A stretch of 64,000 nt of DNA from G025836975 sp040391135 (GTDB taxonomy: Bacteria; Pseudomonadota; Gammaproteobacteria; Burkholderiales; Burkholderiaceae_B). This document shows positions 1 to 8,251 of this stretch, piece after piece. The notes beneath the pieces are model-generated. The model worked only from the letters and a program-made list of their open reading frames with translations, was not told the origin of the DNA and did not search any database. Every line of letters begins with the position of its first letter. The stretch's first letter is position 1. Made by a program: the position numbers and the translations under genes. The stretch lies in NCBI GenBank assembly GCA_040391135.1, contig JBEBYL010000011.1, forward strand, positions 26,703 to 90,702, read 5' to 3'.

Positions 1-1
1 T

Positions 2-892
2 CGGCCATGGGTTACAGGAGTCGGTGCCATGAAGGCCGGATCAAGTCATGTTGTCGGTGTCATGCAGCAAGCTAATCTGATGCAGAATCGTTTAAGGCTG
101 CTCGCCGGCTATATGCGCGCCGACTTGGATTTACGGTTCTACGGCATAGGCGCCGCTGCCGGCGATCGCGACTCATCGATTCCCCTGAACCAGTCCGGTA
201 GAGGTGGTGTAGTGCAGGCGTTGTACCAAGTCGGCAACCACTGGTTCGCCGGCCTGCGCTACCAGAATATGCATATGAAGAGTTCAATCGATCTCTCCCG
301 CACGCCACTATTGGGAACAGTTATATCAGAAGCAGACCTGCGACTTCGTACCGCGTCGCTGGGCCCGGCGTTTGAATACGATTCGCGTGACGATTCGTTC
401 TATCCGACCAAAGGAGTTTCGGCCAAAGCTAACCTGAATTTTTTTAGCCCTAATGTTGGCAGCGATGTCAGCTTCCGTCACTTATCGGCATCATGGAACC
501 AGTATTGGCGCTACAGTTCAAATACGGTAGTCGCTGCAAGAGTGTCCGGTTGCGCCGTGGGCGGTCAAGTTCCGTTTACGAACTTGTGCATGTATGGAAT
601 GAATAATGATCTAAGAGGCTATTCGACTGGGCAATACCGAGACCGCGCCATGATCACGGCGCAAACTGAAATGCGCTGGCGCCTCAGTCCTAGATGGGGT
701 ATTGTGGCGTTTGTCGGTGCGGGCGCGATTGGCCCTTCGTTTGCAGAACTGCCTAGTCAAAAAATATTGCCCTCAATCGGCGGCGGACTACGGTGGCAGG
801 CAAGCAAGGACTACAAGCTCAATATCAGCATTGACGTTGCTTTCACAAAGGGAAATAATGCAGTTTATCTGTATGCTGGCGAGGCATTCTGA
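2..892 (+). CDS. Omp85/BamA-TamA-like outer-membrane beta-barrel protein (5' partial)
   Basis: The reading frame is open to the left edge, so the N-terminus (any POTRA or transport domains) lies outside the window; an internal ATG occurs at 29. The visible part alternates short polar and aromatic strands as in a surface-antigen (D15/Bac_surface_Ag) barrel. It has an LRGY motif in a loop (DLRGYSTGQY), equivalent to the conserved VRGF/VRGY motif of Omp85 lid loops, followed by a strand of the type found in barrel cores. The protein ends in an aromatic residue (phenylalanine), the usual outer-membrane sorting signal. Family members insert or translocate proteins or lipids at the outer membrane; the substrate here cannot be told. 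The local DNA appears less GC-rich than the rest of the window. Confidence 0.7.
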   Translation, partial: RPWVTGVGAMKAGSSHVVGVMQQANLMQNRLRLLAGYMRADLDLRFYGIGAAAGDRDSSIPLNQSGRGGVVQALYQVGNHWFAGLRYQNMHMKSSIDLSRTPLLGTVISEADLRLRTASLGPAFEYDSRDDSFYPTKGVSAKANLNFFSPNVGSDVSFRHLSASWNQYWRYSSNTVVAARVSGCAVGGQVPFTNLCMYGMNNDLRGYSTGQYRDRAMITAQTEMRWRLSPRWGIVAFVGAGAIGPSFAELPSQKILPSIGGGLRWQASKDYKLNISIDVAFTKGNNAVYLYAGEAF

Positions 893-979
893 TCAAGCAC
901 GTCATGATTCGCTTTAAAGGGCAGCGTTTGAGGCGACACCGGTCCATTCATAACCGAAATGTTGCACAGGAGAGCGAAT

Positions 980-1339
980 ATGAATATAAAGCCATTTCTT
1001 CCTATGATGGTCTTGCTCTGTTGCGCCACGACATCGGCACAAGCGCAGTCCAATCTTCGCTTTCTGCACGATACCCCCATCACGAAATTCAAGGAAGTCG
1101 ACAGGGAGCTGTTAATAAAAACCCTGAATCAGGCTCTTGACAACGGTGCCGACGGAGCCACTGTGGCATGGGAAAACAGCAGTGCCGGCAACAGCGGGCG
1201 TATTACGCCGTCCAAAGATCCTGAGGGTCGAAGTGCTTGCCGCAAGGCTCGAATTGAGAATCGCCATCAGACGATGTACAACGTGACCGAAGAAGTTTTC
1301 TGCAAGGTTGACGGGAAATGGAAGGTGGTCGGCAAATGA
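980..1339 (+). CDS. small exported surface-antigen-like protein (17 kDa antigen C-terminal type)
   Basis: A 119-residue protein with a clear signal peptide (basic start, hydrophobic core, cleavage near AQA-Q) and a mature domain containing a W-x-N...GNSG...G..CR pattern. That pattern resembles the C-terminal domain of the RT0821/Lpp0805 (rickettsial 17 kDa) surface-antigen family. Two cysteines (CRKA and FCKV) may form a disulfide in the periplasm. The start at 980 was chosen over an in-frame ATG at 959 because AGGAG lies about 8 bases upstream and the signal peptide begins there. It follows the barrel gene by 87 bp on the same strand, so they may be co-transcribed. Function is unknown. Confidence 0.6.
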   Translation: MNIKPFLPMMVLLCCATTSAQAQSNLRFLHDTPITKFKEVDRELLIKTLNQALDNGADGATVAWENSSAGNSGRITPSKDPEGRSACRKARIENRHQTMYNVTEEVFCKVDGKWKVVGK

Positions 1340-1422
1340 ACCAGCAATTCCGTTGAAATGCTCTGGACCGGCGGCCCCGCCCTCCTTCTCACAAGTAGCG
1401 GGTCAAGGGTGTGATGCCACCC

Positions 1423-2211
1423 TCAAGCCACCCTCCTCTCCATTCCGTCCTTGATCGCGGCCGCAAGTTCAAGCAAGGGTCGATGGAGCTTTTCGATAAC
1501 GCCCGATAAAGGCTGCGTGGTGGCGACGCTTGCGTTCAGGACGTGGATTGCGTATCCGGAACAGACCAGCGGCGTTGCCAAGGCGATGACCTCGGGTTGC
1601 CATGAGGCGGCGCAATACCCATTGGCCTGGACGCTTTGGATGGCTTGCCCGATTTCTTTATGAAGCGCTGCCCATGCATCCGGGCGGCGTGCCATCAGAT
1701 GCGCCATGATCACTTCCCGCACATCTGGCCCAACGGCTGCAAGATAGGCTCGGCCAAGCGACGTCAGTTCTATGGGCACACGCAAGCCCGCCACCACATT
1801 GCGCAGGGAAACCCTGCGGTTGTAGCGAACGGACTCCAGATAGACCATTTCTTCGCGGTCCATGGTCGCCAGGCCCACATTGATCTTCAACTCTTCGGCA
1901 GTCTTGCGCATCAGCGGCGCCGCGATCTGCAAAATCGGCGAAGCCGTGCGCATGGCCTGGCCAAGGCTTAGCAACGGAGCGGCCAGCCGGTAGGCGCGCT
2001 CCCGCTGGTCGTAGTCCAGCATGCCCGTTCGCACCAGCGTCTGAGTCAGGCGGCTGACCGTGGCGCGCGACAATCCTGTTCGATCCGCAAGCTCGCCGTT
2101 TCCGAGCAAACCGGCGCCGGGACGAAAGGCGCGCAAGATCTCGATTCCGCGTTCAAGGGATCGGTTCTGTGCCGGTAAAGCCAGTCTTTCTGATTCTTCG
2201 TTCTTTGCCAT
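1423..2211 (-). CDS. IclR-family transcriptional regulator
   Basis: N-terminal winged helix (LERGIEILRAF ... GELADRTGLSRATVSRLTQTL ... GMLDYD) followed by the IclR effector-binding domain (LATMDREEMVYLESV, RVPIELTSLGRAYLAA, CAASWQPEVIALATPL). Length is normal for the family. The ATG at 2211 is preferred because AGGGG precedes it; an in-frame TTG at 2262 would add 17 residues. It is transcribed away from the Bug-receptor operon that starts at 2432, the usual layout for a local regulator of a catabolic operon. A perfect palindrome in the shared intergenic region (2293-2311) is a candidate binding site. IclR proteins act as repressors or activators depending on an organic-acid ligand; the ligand here is unknown. 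Confidence 0.88.
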   Translation of the reverse strand: MAKNEESERLALPAQNRSLERGIEILRAFRPGAGLLGNGELADRTGLSRATVSRLTQTLVRTGMLDYDQRERAYRLAAPLLSLGQAMRTASPILQIAAPLMRKTAEELKINVGLATMDREEMVYLESVRYNRRVSLRNVVAGLRVPIELTSLGRAYLAAVGPDVREVIMAHLMARRPDAWAALHKEIGQAIQSVQANGYCAASWQPEVIALATPLVCSGYAIHVLNASVATTQPLSGVIEKLHRPLLELAAAIKDGMERRVA

Positions 2212-2292
2212 ATGCGGTATGCCCCTGGGGGCTGAGTTCGCTGAATCGGCCCACCGTTCCAAGGCTGAAAATTCAGGCGCCTATTAGCAGTC

Positions 2293-2311
2293 AATTCCAT
2301 TGTATGGAATT
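2293..2311. promoter_or_regulatory. candidate IclR operator (perfect 8-bp palindrome, 3-bp spacer)
   Basis: AATTCCAT-TGT-ATGGAATT lies between the divergent IclR gene and the Bug receptor, 82 bp from one start and 121 bp from the other. IclR-family operators are typically short palindromes with TTCCA/TGGAA-type arms. That this one is bound by the neighbouring regulator is inference. Confidence 0.5.
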
Positions 2312-2431
2312 ACTTAGGTTAAAACCGGCAGTTTAGCCCCTACACTGGAAAGCGCAACTTGGCCGGCCCGCCAGCATCGAAAGGCGACGCGCCGCCCTGC
2401 TGTTCCAAGTATTTCCACCCCGGAGACATTA

Positions 2432-3418
2432 ATGAAATTCAATTCTTTCTTTCGCTTCAGCCGCATAGCCGGTCTTGCCGCGGCCGCCCTTGCCTTGGCC
2501 GCCTTATCCACGCCGGCCGCGGCGCAATTCCCGGAACGGCCGGTTCATATCGTCGTGCCCTTCGCACCGGGCGGCGGCACCGATCTGATCTCGCGGTTGA
2601 TCGGCGACGGCATGTCCCGCCAACTGGACCAACCCGTAATTGTCGAGAACAAGCCGGGCGCCGGCACGACCATCGGCTCCGACGAGGTTGCCCGAAGCAA
2701 GCCCGACGGCTACACCCTTTTGATGGCGACCTTCGCGCATGCTATCAACCCTGCCCTTCGCCCCAAGATGCCCTATGACACGGACAAGGCATTTACGCCC
2801 GTGATTTTGATCGGCCACTCCCCCAGCGTGCTGGTGGTGCGCCCGGACAGTCCACTCAAGTCGATTGCGGACCTGATCGAGGCGGCAAAGGCTCAACCCG
2901 GCAAGATCACTTATGCATCGCAAGGGGTGGGTACTTCGGCCCACCTGGCGGGCGAACTGCTCGAAAAACTGGCAAAAGTCGACATGTCCCATGTGCCTTA
3001 CCGCGGCGCCGGTCCAGCTCTGAACGACCTGCTTGGCGGTCACGTGGATTTGATGTTCGGCACGGCGGCGGCCGTGGGCTCCGCCCTGCAGTCGGGCACG
3101 CTGCGCGCTCTAGGCGTCACGACCGCCGAGCGTTCCCCCGCCTTGGCCGACATTCCAGCCATCGCGGAATCGGTGCCGGGCTACAAGCTTGACAGCTGGT
3201 ACGGCCTGTATGCGCCGGCCGGCACGCCGGCCCCGGTCATTGCCCGCTTGAATGAAGCAGCCACCAAGGCGGCACAGGCCGAGGCTTTCAAAAGCAAAGT
3301 CCAGCAGGAGGGCCTGATGGTGACGCCGGGAACGCCCCAGGATCTCGAAAACTACGTCAAGGCCGAACAGAAGCGTTGGGCCGACGTCGTGGCATCGAGC
3401 AACATCAGCCTGAACTAA
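2432..3418 (+). CDS. Bug-family (TctC) tripartite tricarboxylate transporter receptor
   Basis: A 328-residue periplasmic binding protein with a signal peptide ending AAA-QFP and the Bug signature blocks: RPVHIVVPFAPGGGTDLISRL, IVENKPGAGTTIGSDEVA, DGYTLLMATFAHAINP, VPYRGAGPALNDLLGGHVD and GVTTAERSPALADIPAIAE. These receptors bind carboxylates such as citrate, nicotinate or aromatic acids and deliver them to a TctAB permease. No permease gene is adjacent, so it may share the tctBA pair at 10.5-12.5 kb or one elsewhere. GGAG lies about 8 bases before the ATG. It heads an apparent operon with a crotonase, an acyl-CoA synthetase and an MmgE/PrpD gene, which suggests the substrate is an acid degraded as a CoA thioester. 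Confidence 0.9.
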   Translation: MKFNSFFRFSRIAGLAAAALALAALSTPAAAQFPERPVHIVVPFAPGGGTDLISRLIGDGMSRQLDQPVIVENKPGAGTTIGSDEVARSKPDGYTLLMATFAHAINPALRPKMPYDTDKAFTPVILIGHSPSVLVVRPDSPLKSIADLIEAAKAQPGKITYASQGVGTSAHLAGELLEKLAKVDMSHVPYRGAGPALNDLLGGHVDLMFGTAAAVGSALQSGTLRALGVTTAERSPALADIPAIAESVPGYKLDSWYGLYAPAGTPAPVIARLNEAATKAAQAEAFKSKVQQEGLMVTPGTPQDLENYVKAEQKRWADVVASSNISLN

Positions 3419-3456
3419 TTCATAGCGCATGCAGCAAACACAGAGAAGGAACATCC

Positions 3457-4272
3457 ATGTCCAATGAGCTTATTCAGCTCGATGTCCAGAACGGCATCGC
3501 AACGATCTACTTGAATCGCCCCGAAAAGCGCAACGCTTTCAGCGACGACATGCGAACCCAGTACACCCAGGTTCTCGAGGAAGTCGCCGCAAACCGCGCT
3601 ATTCGCGCCGTGGTGCTTACGGGCAATGGCAAAGGCTTTTGCGCCGGCGGCGATGTGGCCGGCATGGAAAACCGCATGCAGGCCGATCCCGGCGAAGTCG
3701 CCTTCAACGGCTGGACCCGCCAGCAAGGAGTTCACCGCTGCGTGACGCTGTTGCATTCCATGCCCAAGCCGACCATCGCCGCGGTGAACGGCGCGGCCTC
3801 GGGCCTGGGTGCGGACACCGCCATCAGCTGCGATTTCGTACTGGCCAGCGAAGGTGCATCTTTTGCCTGGTCGTATATCAACCGTGGGCTGATTCCGGAT
3901 GGCGGCGGCCTGTACTTCCTGCCGCGCCGGGTGGGTTTGCCCAAAGCGAAAGATCTGATTTTCAGCGGACGAAAGATCGACGCACCCGAAGCGCTGGAGC
4001 TGGGCATTGCGGACCGCATCGTTGGCGCCAAGGATCTGCTGCCGGCGGCCTGGCGTTGGGCCGACGAGCTCGGCAAAGGCTCCCCCACCGCGCTGGCACT
4101 GGGTAAAACGATACTTAACCAATCCTTTGAATTGAGCGCAAGCCAAGTGTTCTCGCAAGGAAGCCAGGCCCAAGCCGTTTGCTATACCTCGACCGAACAC
4201 CGGGTAGCGGTCCAGGCTTTCCTGAAAGCCCGGGATGAACGCAAGGCCGCTTCGGCCACAGCCAAGGACTGA
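3457..4272 (+). CDS. enoyl-CoA hydratase/isomerase family protein
   Basis: A 271-residue crotonase. The two oxyanion-hole segments are present (GNGKGFCAGGDV and VNGAASGLGADTAI). The loop carrying the acidic catalytic residue reads GLIPDGGGLYFLPR, with Asp where many hydratases have Glu, so the reaction may be isomerisation or hydrolysis rather than plain hydration. The ATG at 3457 is preferred over an upstream in-frame start at 3376, which overlaps the Bug gene; AGAAGGA precedes 3457. It lies 38 bp after the receptor gene and 5 bp before the acyl-CoA synthetase, consistent with one transcript. Substrate unknown. Confidence 0.88.
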   Translation: MSNELIQLDVQNGIATIYLNRPEKRNAFSDDMRTQYTQVLEEVAANRAIRAVVLTGNGKGFCAGGDVAGMENRMQADPGEVAFNGWTRQQGVHRCVTLLHSMPKPTIAAVNGAASGLGADTAISCDFVLASEGASFAWSYINRGLIPDGGGLYFLPRRVGLPKAKDLIFSGRKIDAPEALELGIADRIVGAKDLLPAAWRWADELGKGSPTALALGKTILNQSFELSASQVFSQGSQAQAVCYTSTEHRVAVQAFLKARDERKAASATAKD

Positions 4273-4277
4273 ACACC

Positions 4278-6383
4278 ATGAATGCGATTTCCCGCCTTAT
4301 CAATCCTCGCAGCGTGGCGGTGATTGGCGCGTCGGCAGACCCCGCCAAGACCGCTGGCCGGCCCGTGGCCTACTTGCGCAAGCATGGCTTCGACGGCGCC
4401 ATCTATCCGGTCAATCCCAAAGTCGACACGATTGCGGGACTCAAGTGCTATCCGGATGTGGCTTCCTTGCCCGAGACGCCCGATGTCGGCATCGTGCTGC
4501 TGGGCGCCAGGCGTGCGCATCTGGCGGTGCGCGAGCTGGCCGAGCGTGGCGCTGCGGCTGCCATCGTATTGGCCAGCGGGTATACGGAAACCGGCAGTGA
4601 AGGCGCCCTGCGCCAGCAGGAATTGCTGGAAGCGGCCGGCACGATGCGCATCCTGGGCCCCAACACCATCGGGCTGGTGAACCTGACGCGCAATATCCCC
4701 CTTTCCGCCAGCAGTGCGCTGGAGATGGAACACTTTCCCACGGGCTCCATCGGCGTGGTTTCTCAAAGCGGCGGTATCGTCGGGGCTTTGCTTTCACGCG
4801 CAGCGGCCCGAGGCATCGGCCTGTCCACCCTGATCTCCACCAGCAATGAAGTTGACCTGGATCTGGCGGATTTCGTGGATTTTCTGGCTTCGGATGAAGC
4901 CACCAGGGTTATTGCGCTCTATGTCGAAACCATACGCAATCCCGAGAAATTCCGCGCGGCTGTCTTGAAGGCCGCCCAGGCCGGCAAGCCGGTCGTCGCC
5001 TTCAAGGTGGGGCGGTCCGAATCCGGCGCGCGCGCAGCGGTCTCGCATACCGGCGCCATGGCGGGCGCCGACCAGGTTTACGATGCCCTGTTCAAGCAAA
5101 CAGGCGTCATACGGGCGGAACGCTTCAGCGATCTGCTGGACATCCCGGCAGCCCTTTCGGCTGCGCGCAAGCTTCATGGCAAACGCATTGCCATTCTGAC
5201 ATCGACCGGGGGAGCCGGCACACTGGTCTCGGATGCCTTGGGCCTGGCGGGATTCGAAACTCCGGCCCCTGATCCGCAAACAGCCGAGCGCCTGCGCGCC
5301 TTGGAAACCGGGGATCACGCGGCGCTGGACCGCAACCCCATCGACGTCACGCTCGCCGGACTGGAGCCGGACCTGCTACGCGGGGCCATACGGGCGGTGC
5401 TGGCAAGTACGCAGTACGATGCCTTGACGATTATTGTCGGCTCCTCCAGCCTTGCGGCCCCCGATTTGATGGCCGGCGCCATCAAGGACTGCCTGCCCGA
5501 CAGCGACAAGCCCGTAATCGCCTACGTCAGCCCGTATGCACCCCACATCACGGCGGTCATGAACCGTCGCGGTGTGCCGGCCTTCACTGAGCCGGAAAGC
5601 TGCGCGGTCGCGTTCGATGCGATGTTCAAGGCATCGAACATGCGCCCTCTTCCGCCCTCATCACCGCGCAGCGCGCCCATCGCGGTGCCTGACTTCCCCG
5701 AAGCCGCGCTGGATGAAGCGCAAGCCAAGCAGCTTTTTTCTTGCTTCGGCGTGCCGTCGGTTCGCGAGCGCATCGTCAAGAGCACCGACGAGGCCAAGGC
5801 CGCCGCGCAAGCGCTGGGCCGCAAGGTTGTGCTGAAGCTCCTTTCACACACGATCGCGCACAAAAGCGAAGTCGGTGGCGTAGCCGTCGGCGTAAACGCC
5901 GACACCATCGGGCCGCGCCTCGATGAAATGCGCGAGAGCGTGAAGGCGGCGACCGGGCACGCTCCGGAACGCTATCTCGTACAGGAAATGGTCTCGGGCG
6001 GTATTGAACTGATACTCGGTTTTCACCGGGATCCGCTCGGGTCGGCAATCCTGCTGGGGATGGGCGGCGTGACGGCCGAATTGTTCAGGGACACGACAAT
6101 GCGCCTGCTTCCGGCCGAAGGCGCGCTCGGCAGAGACGAAGCGCTGGCGATGATGCGAGAGCTGAAGGCGTGGCCGCTGCTCGACGGATATCGGGGCGCA
6201 CCCAAGGCGGACACCGAAGCGCTGGCTGAAAGCATCGTCGCTTTCTCCAACATGGTCGCACAGTTGGGCGACCGGCTTGTCGAAGCGGAGATCAATCCTT
6301 TGTTTGTTCTGCCGGCGGGCAAAGGGGTACTGGCCGCGGACGGCATTGCCGTGCTGAACGCGATGGCCACGGTCGCCGAATAA
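4278..6383 (+). CDS. acyl-CoA synthetase (NDP-forming), acetate-CoA ligase family
   Basis: A 701-residue fused alpha-beta ADP-forming acyl-CoA synthetase. Order: CoA-binding Rossmann domain (about 1-130, RSVAVIGASADPAKTAGRPV), two succinyl-CoA-ligase-like domains (GVVSQSGGIVGALLSRA near 158; SHTGAMAG with the phosphohistidine candidate His257; ILTSTGGAGTLVSDALG), then an ATP-grasp domain from about 475 (VLKLLSHTIAHKSEVGGV, EINPLFVLP at the C-terminus). Known members interconvert acyl-CoA, ADP and phosphate with acid, CoA and ATP. Here it probably activates the acid brought in by the Bug receptor two genes upstream. No strong ribosome site is visible; translation may be coupled to the crotonase stop 5 bp before. 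Confidence 0.88.
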   Translation: MNAISRLINPRSVAVIGASADPAKTAGRPVAYLRKHGFDGAIYPVNPKVDTIAGLKCYPDVASLPETPDVGIVLLGARRAHLAVRELAERGAAAAIVLASGYTETGSEGALRQQELLEAAGTMRILGPNTIGLVNLTRNIPLSASSALEMEHFPTGSIGVVSQSGGIVGALLSRAAARGIGLSTLISTSNEVDLDLADFVDFLASDEATRVIALYVETIRNPEKFRAAVLKAAQAGKPVVAFKVGRSESGARAAVSHTGAMAGADQVYDALFKQTGVIRAERFSDLLDIPAALSAARKLHGKRIAILTSTGGAGTLVSDALGLAGFETPAPDPQTAERLRALETGDHAALDRNPIDVTLAGLEPDLLRGAIRAVLASTQYDALTIIVGSSSLAAPDLMAGAIKDCLPDSDKPVIAYVSPYAPHITAVMNRRGVPAFTEPESCAVAFDAMFKASNMRPLPPSSPRSAPIAVPDFPEAALDEAQAKQLFSCFGVPSVRERIVKSTDEAKAAAQALGRKVVLKLLSHTIAHKSEVGGVAVGVNADTIGPRLDEMRESVKAATGHAPERYLVQEMVSGGIELILGFHRDPLGSAILLGMGGVTAELFRDTTMRLLPAEGALGRDEALAMMRELKAWPLLDGYRGAPKADTEALAESIVAFSNMVAQLGDRLVEAEINPLFVLPAGKGVLAADGIAVLNAMATVAE

Positions 6384-6397
6384 GGAAGACATACTCT

Positions 6398-7771
6398 ATG
6401 TACGCCACCGACATTCTGGCAAGAAAGGCCATCGCGCTTCTGGGACAATCGCTGCCGCAAGCCGTCGTGCACCATGCCAAGCGCGCGGTGATCGATTGGT
6501 ATGCGTCGGCGCTCCCAGGCACGCGGACCGAACCGATACGCCTTCTGGAGCAGGCGGTGGCCGAAGACCTGGACCGCGGGACGGCACAACTGATCCTGGG
6601 CCGACCCGCGACGGTGCGCACGGCCGCTTTGCTTAATGGCGCGGCCGCGCATGCCGCCGAGCTCGACGACAGCTTCCGAGATGCGATGTATCACCCCGGG
6701 GCGGCCACCGTTGCGGCGGCCCTGGCCGCCAGCCAGGAAGCCGGCCGTACCGGCGCGGAGTTTCTGTACAGCGTGGTGGCCGGATATGAAGTATCCACCC
6801 GGATCGGCATGGTCATGGGCCGCGCACATTACCGGTATTGGCACAACACCGGAACCATCGGCACCTTTGGGGCGGCTGCGGCCGCAGCGGCGGCATACCG
6901 GCTGGATGCGAGCGCCTTTGCTCATGCGCTGGCAACCGCGGCCACCTTCGCGGCAGGGCTGCAGCAAGCTTTTCGAATGGACTCGATGTCCAAGCCGCTA
7001 CATCCCGGCCGCGCGGCGGAAGCTGGGATTCTTGCCGCCCAACTGGCACGGAAAGGAGTGACAGGCTCGCTGGATATTCTCGAAGGCGAGGCCGGATTCG
7101 GGCAGGCGATGGGCAACGGGCCCGACTGGTCCGGCGTGGCCGAGACGCTAGGTTCGGATTTTCATATTACCCGGCTGACCGTAAAGAACCATGTGGGATG
7201 CGGCCATGTCTTTCCCGCGATCGACGGCGTCCTGGCACTGCGCCAGCAGCACGATATCGATCCCGCCACCATTGCGCGCATCCATGTCGCAACCTACCGC
7301 CCTGCCCTTGATATCGCGTGCTACGACTCTCCCCGGACGGCGAACGAGGCGCGGTTCAGCATCAAATACATGGTGGCGGCAGCTTTGCAGCACGGTGGTG
7401 TGCGGATGAACGCCTATTCTCCAGAGAGGATGTCTTGCCTGGCAACCCGCGAACTGATGGGCAAGATATCAACAGCGGTCGATCCCGATATGGATGAACG
7501 ATTTCCGCAACAGCGCGCCGCCAGAATAGAGCTCGAATTCAAGGATGGCCACCGGCTGGAATACATGCAGCCCAACCGGAAAGGCGATCCGGAGGCCCCG
7601 CTTTCGGATGAAGAACTGGACAGCAAATTCATGGAGCTGGCCGAGCCGGTCATCGGCCAAGCGCGCGCGCAAGCATTATTGCAGCGTTTATGGGGGCTGG
7701 AGTCCCAGTCCCCCTCAGGCCTGGGCAGAATCAGCGCATCCCCCCAAGCCGACAATCCGCTTAAAACGTAA
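6398..7771 (+). CDS. MmgE/PrpD family protein
   Basis: A 457-residue protein with the hallmarks of the 2-methylcitrate dehydratase/aconitate-decarboxylase superfamily: AKRAVIDWYASALPG, LLNGAAAHAAELDD, YHPGAATVAAALA, VVAGYEVSTRIG, the YWHNTGTIGTFGAAAAAA block, MSKPLHPGRAAEAGILAA and VKNHVGCGHVFPAIDG. Well-studied members dehydrate 2-methylcitrate or decarboxylate cis-aconitate; most catabolic-island paralogues, like this one, have no assigned substrate. There is no prpB or prpC nearby, so a methylcitrate cycle is not supported. AAGGAAG lies upstream of the ATG. Last gene of the probable receptor-crotonase-synthetase operon. Confidence 0.85.
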   Translation: MYATDILARKAIALLGQSLPQAVVHHAKRAVIDWYASALPGTRTEPIRLLEQAVAEDLDRGTAQLILGRPATVRTAALLNGAAAHAAELDDSFRDAMYHPGAATVAAALAASQEAGRTGAEFLYSVVAGYEVSTRIGMVMGRAHYRYWHNTGTIGTFGAAAAAAAAYRLDASAFAHALATAATFAAGLQQAFRMDSMSKPLHPGRAAEAGILAAQLARKGVTGSLDILEGEAGFGQAMGNGPDWSGVAETLGSDFHITRLTVKNHVGCGHVFPAIDGVLALRQQHDIDPATIARIHVATYRPALDIACYDSPRTANEARFSIKYMVAAALQHGGVRMNAYSPERMSCLATRELMGKISTAVDPDMDERFPQQRAARIELEFKDGHRLEYMQPNRKGDPEAPLSDEELDSKFMELAEPVIGQARAQALLQRLWGLESQSPSGLGRISASPQADNPLKT

Positions 7772-7854
7772 TTTCTGCGTGTTTATGTAAAAACGACAAA
7801 GCGTCCGGGTCGGAAGGCCCATGGTCCGAGGGCACCGAGCAACAGGGCTATCAA

Positions 7855-8187
7855 TTGAAGGAAACGCCGGCCGAGCTTTACCGCAAGGCGATTGCGGGCA
7901 TCGACGCCTATTGCCGCCAGCATTTCGGCGGCAAGCCGTATGCCGACCTGGATGAAAAAGAGCATCGGGGACGGCGGGCAACATGGGCGGAACCCGGCGG
8001 CAAGAAGGCAATCCCTTCGAGGGGCCGCATTGCTCTGCTGCGCCTTATTGGCCTTGTCAGCGTGATCACCCTGGCCGTGCTGTTCATCCTGGCTGGTGCC
8101 GATTTCATCACCCGCGGCATCGAACGGGCGCCATGGCAGCCGGCGCAGCCCAGCGTGGTGGCGGAGCACAAGCTGAAAGCGCGGTAG
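7855..8187 (+). CDS. hypothetical single-pass membrane protein
   Basis: A 110-residue open frame that starts at TTG; no in-frame ATG or GTG is available after the upstream stop at 7762. The N-terminal half is polar, with an acidic/basic segment (DLDEKEHRGRR). One hydrophobic segment lies at about residues 64-84 (LIGLVSVITLAVLFILAGA) and a short basic tail follows. The family is not recognised. It lies 64 bp before a two-component response regulator on the same strand and could be part of that transcript. The start and even the reality of this gene are less certain than those of its neighbours. Confidence 0.45.
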   Translation: MKETPAELYRKAIAGIDAYCRQHFGGKPYADLDEKEHRGRRATWAEPGGKKAIPSRGRIALLRLIGLVSVITLAVLFILAGADFITRGIERAPWQPAQPSVVAEHKLKAR

Positions 8188-8251
8188 ACCCGCTATGTTG
8201 TACATTCCAATGCTGCGGTTGCTGAATATCCGCAGCCTTTGGAGAATACGC

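Noticed and set aside
6398..7771. Assignment of the MmgE/PrpD gene as prpD of a methylcitrate cycle
   Set aside because: prpB, prpC and acnD-type genes are absent here, so a specific 2-methylcitrate dehydratase name is unsupported.
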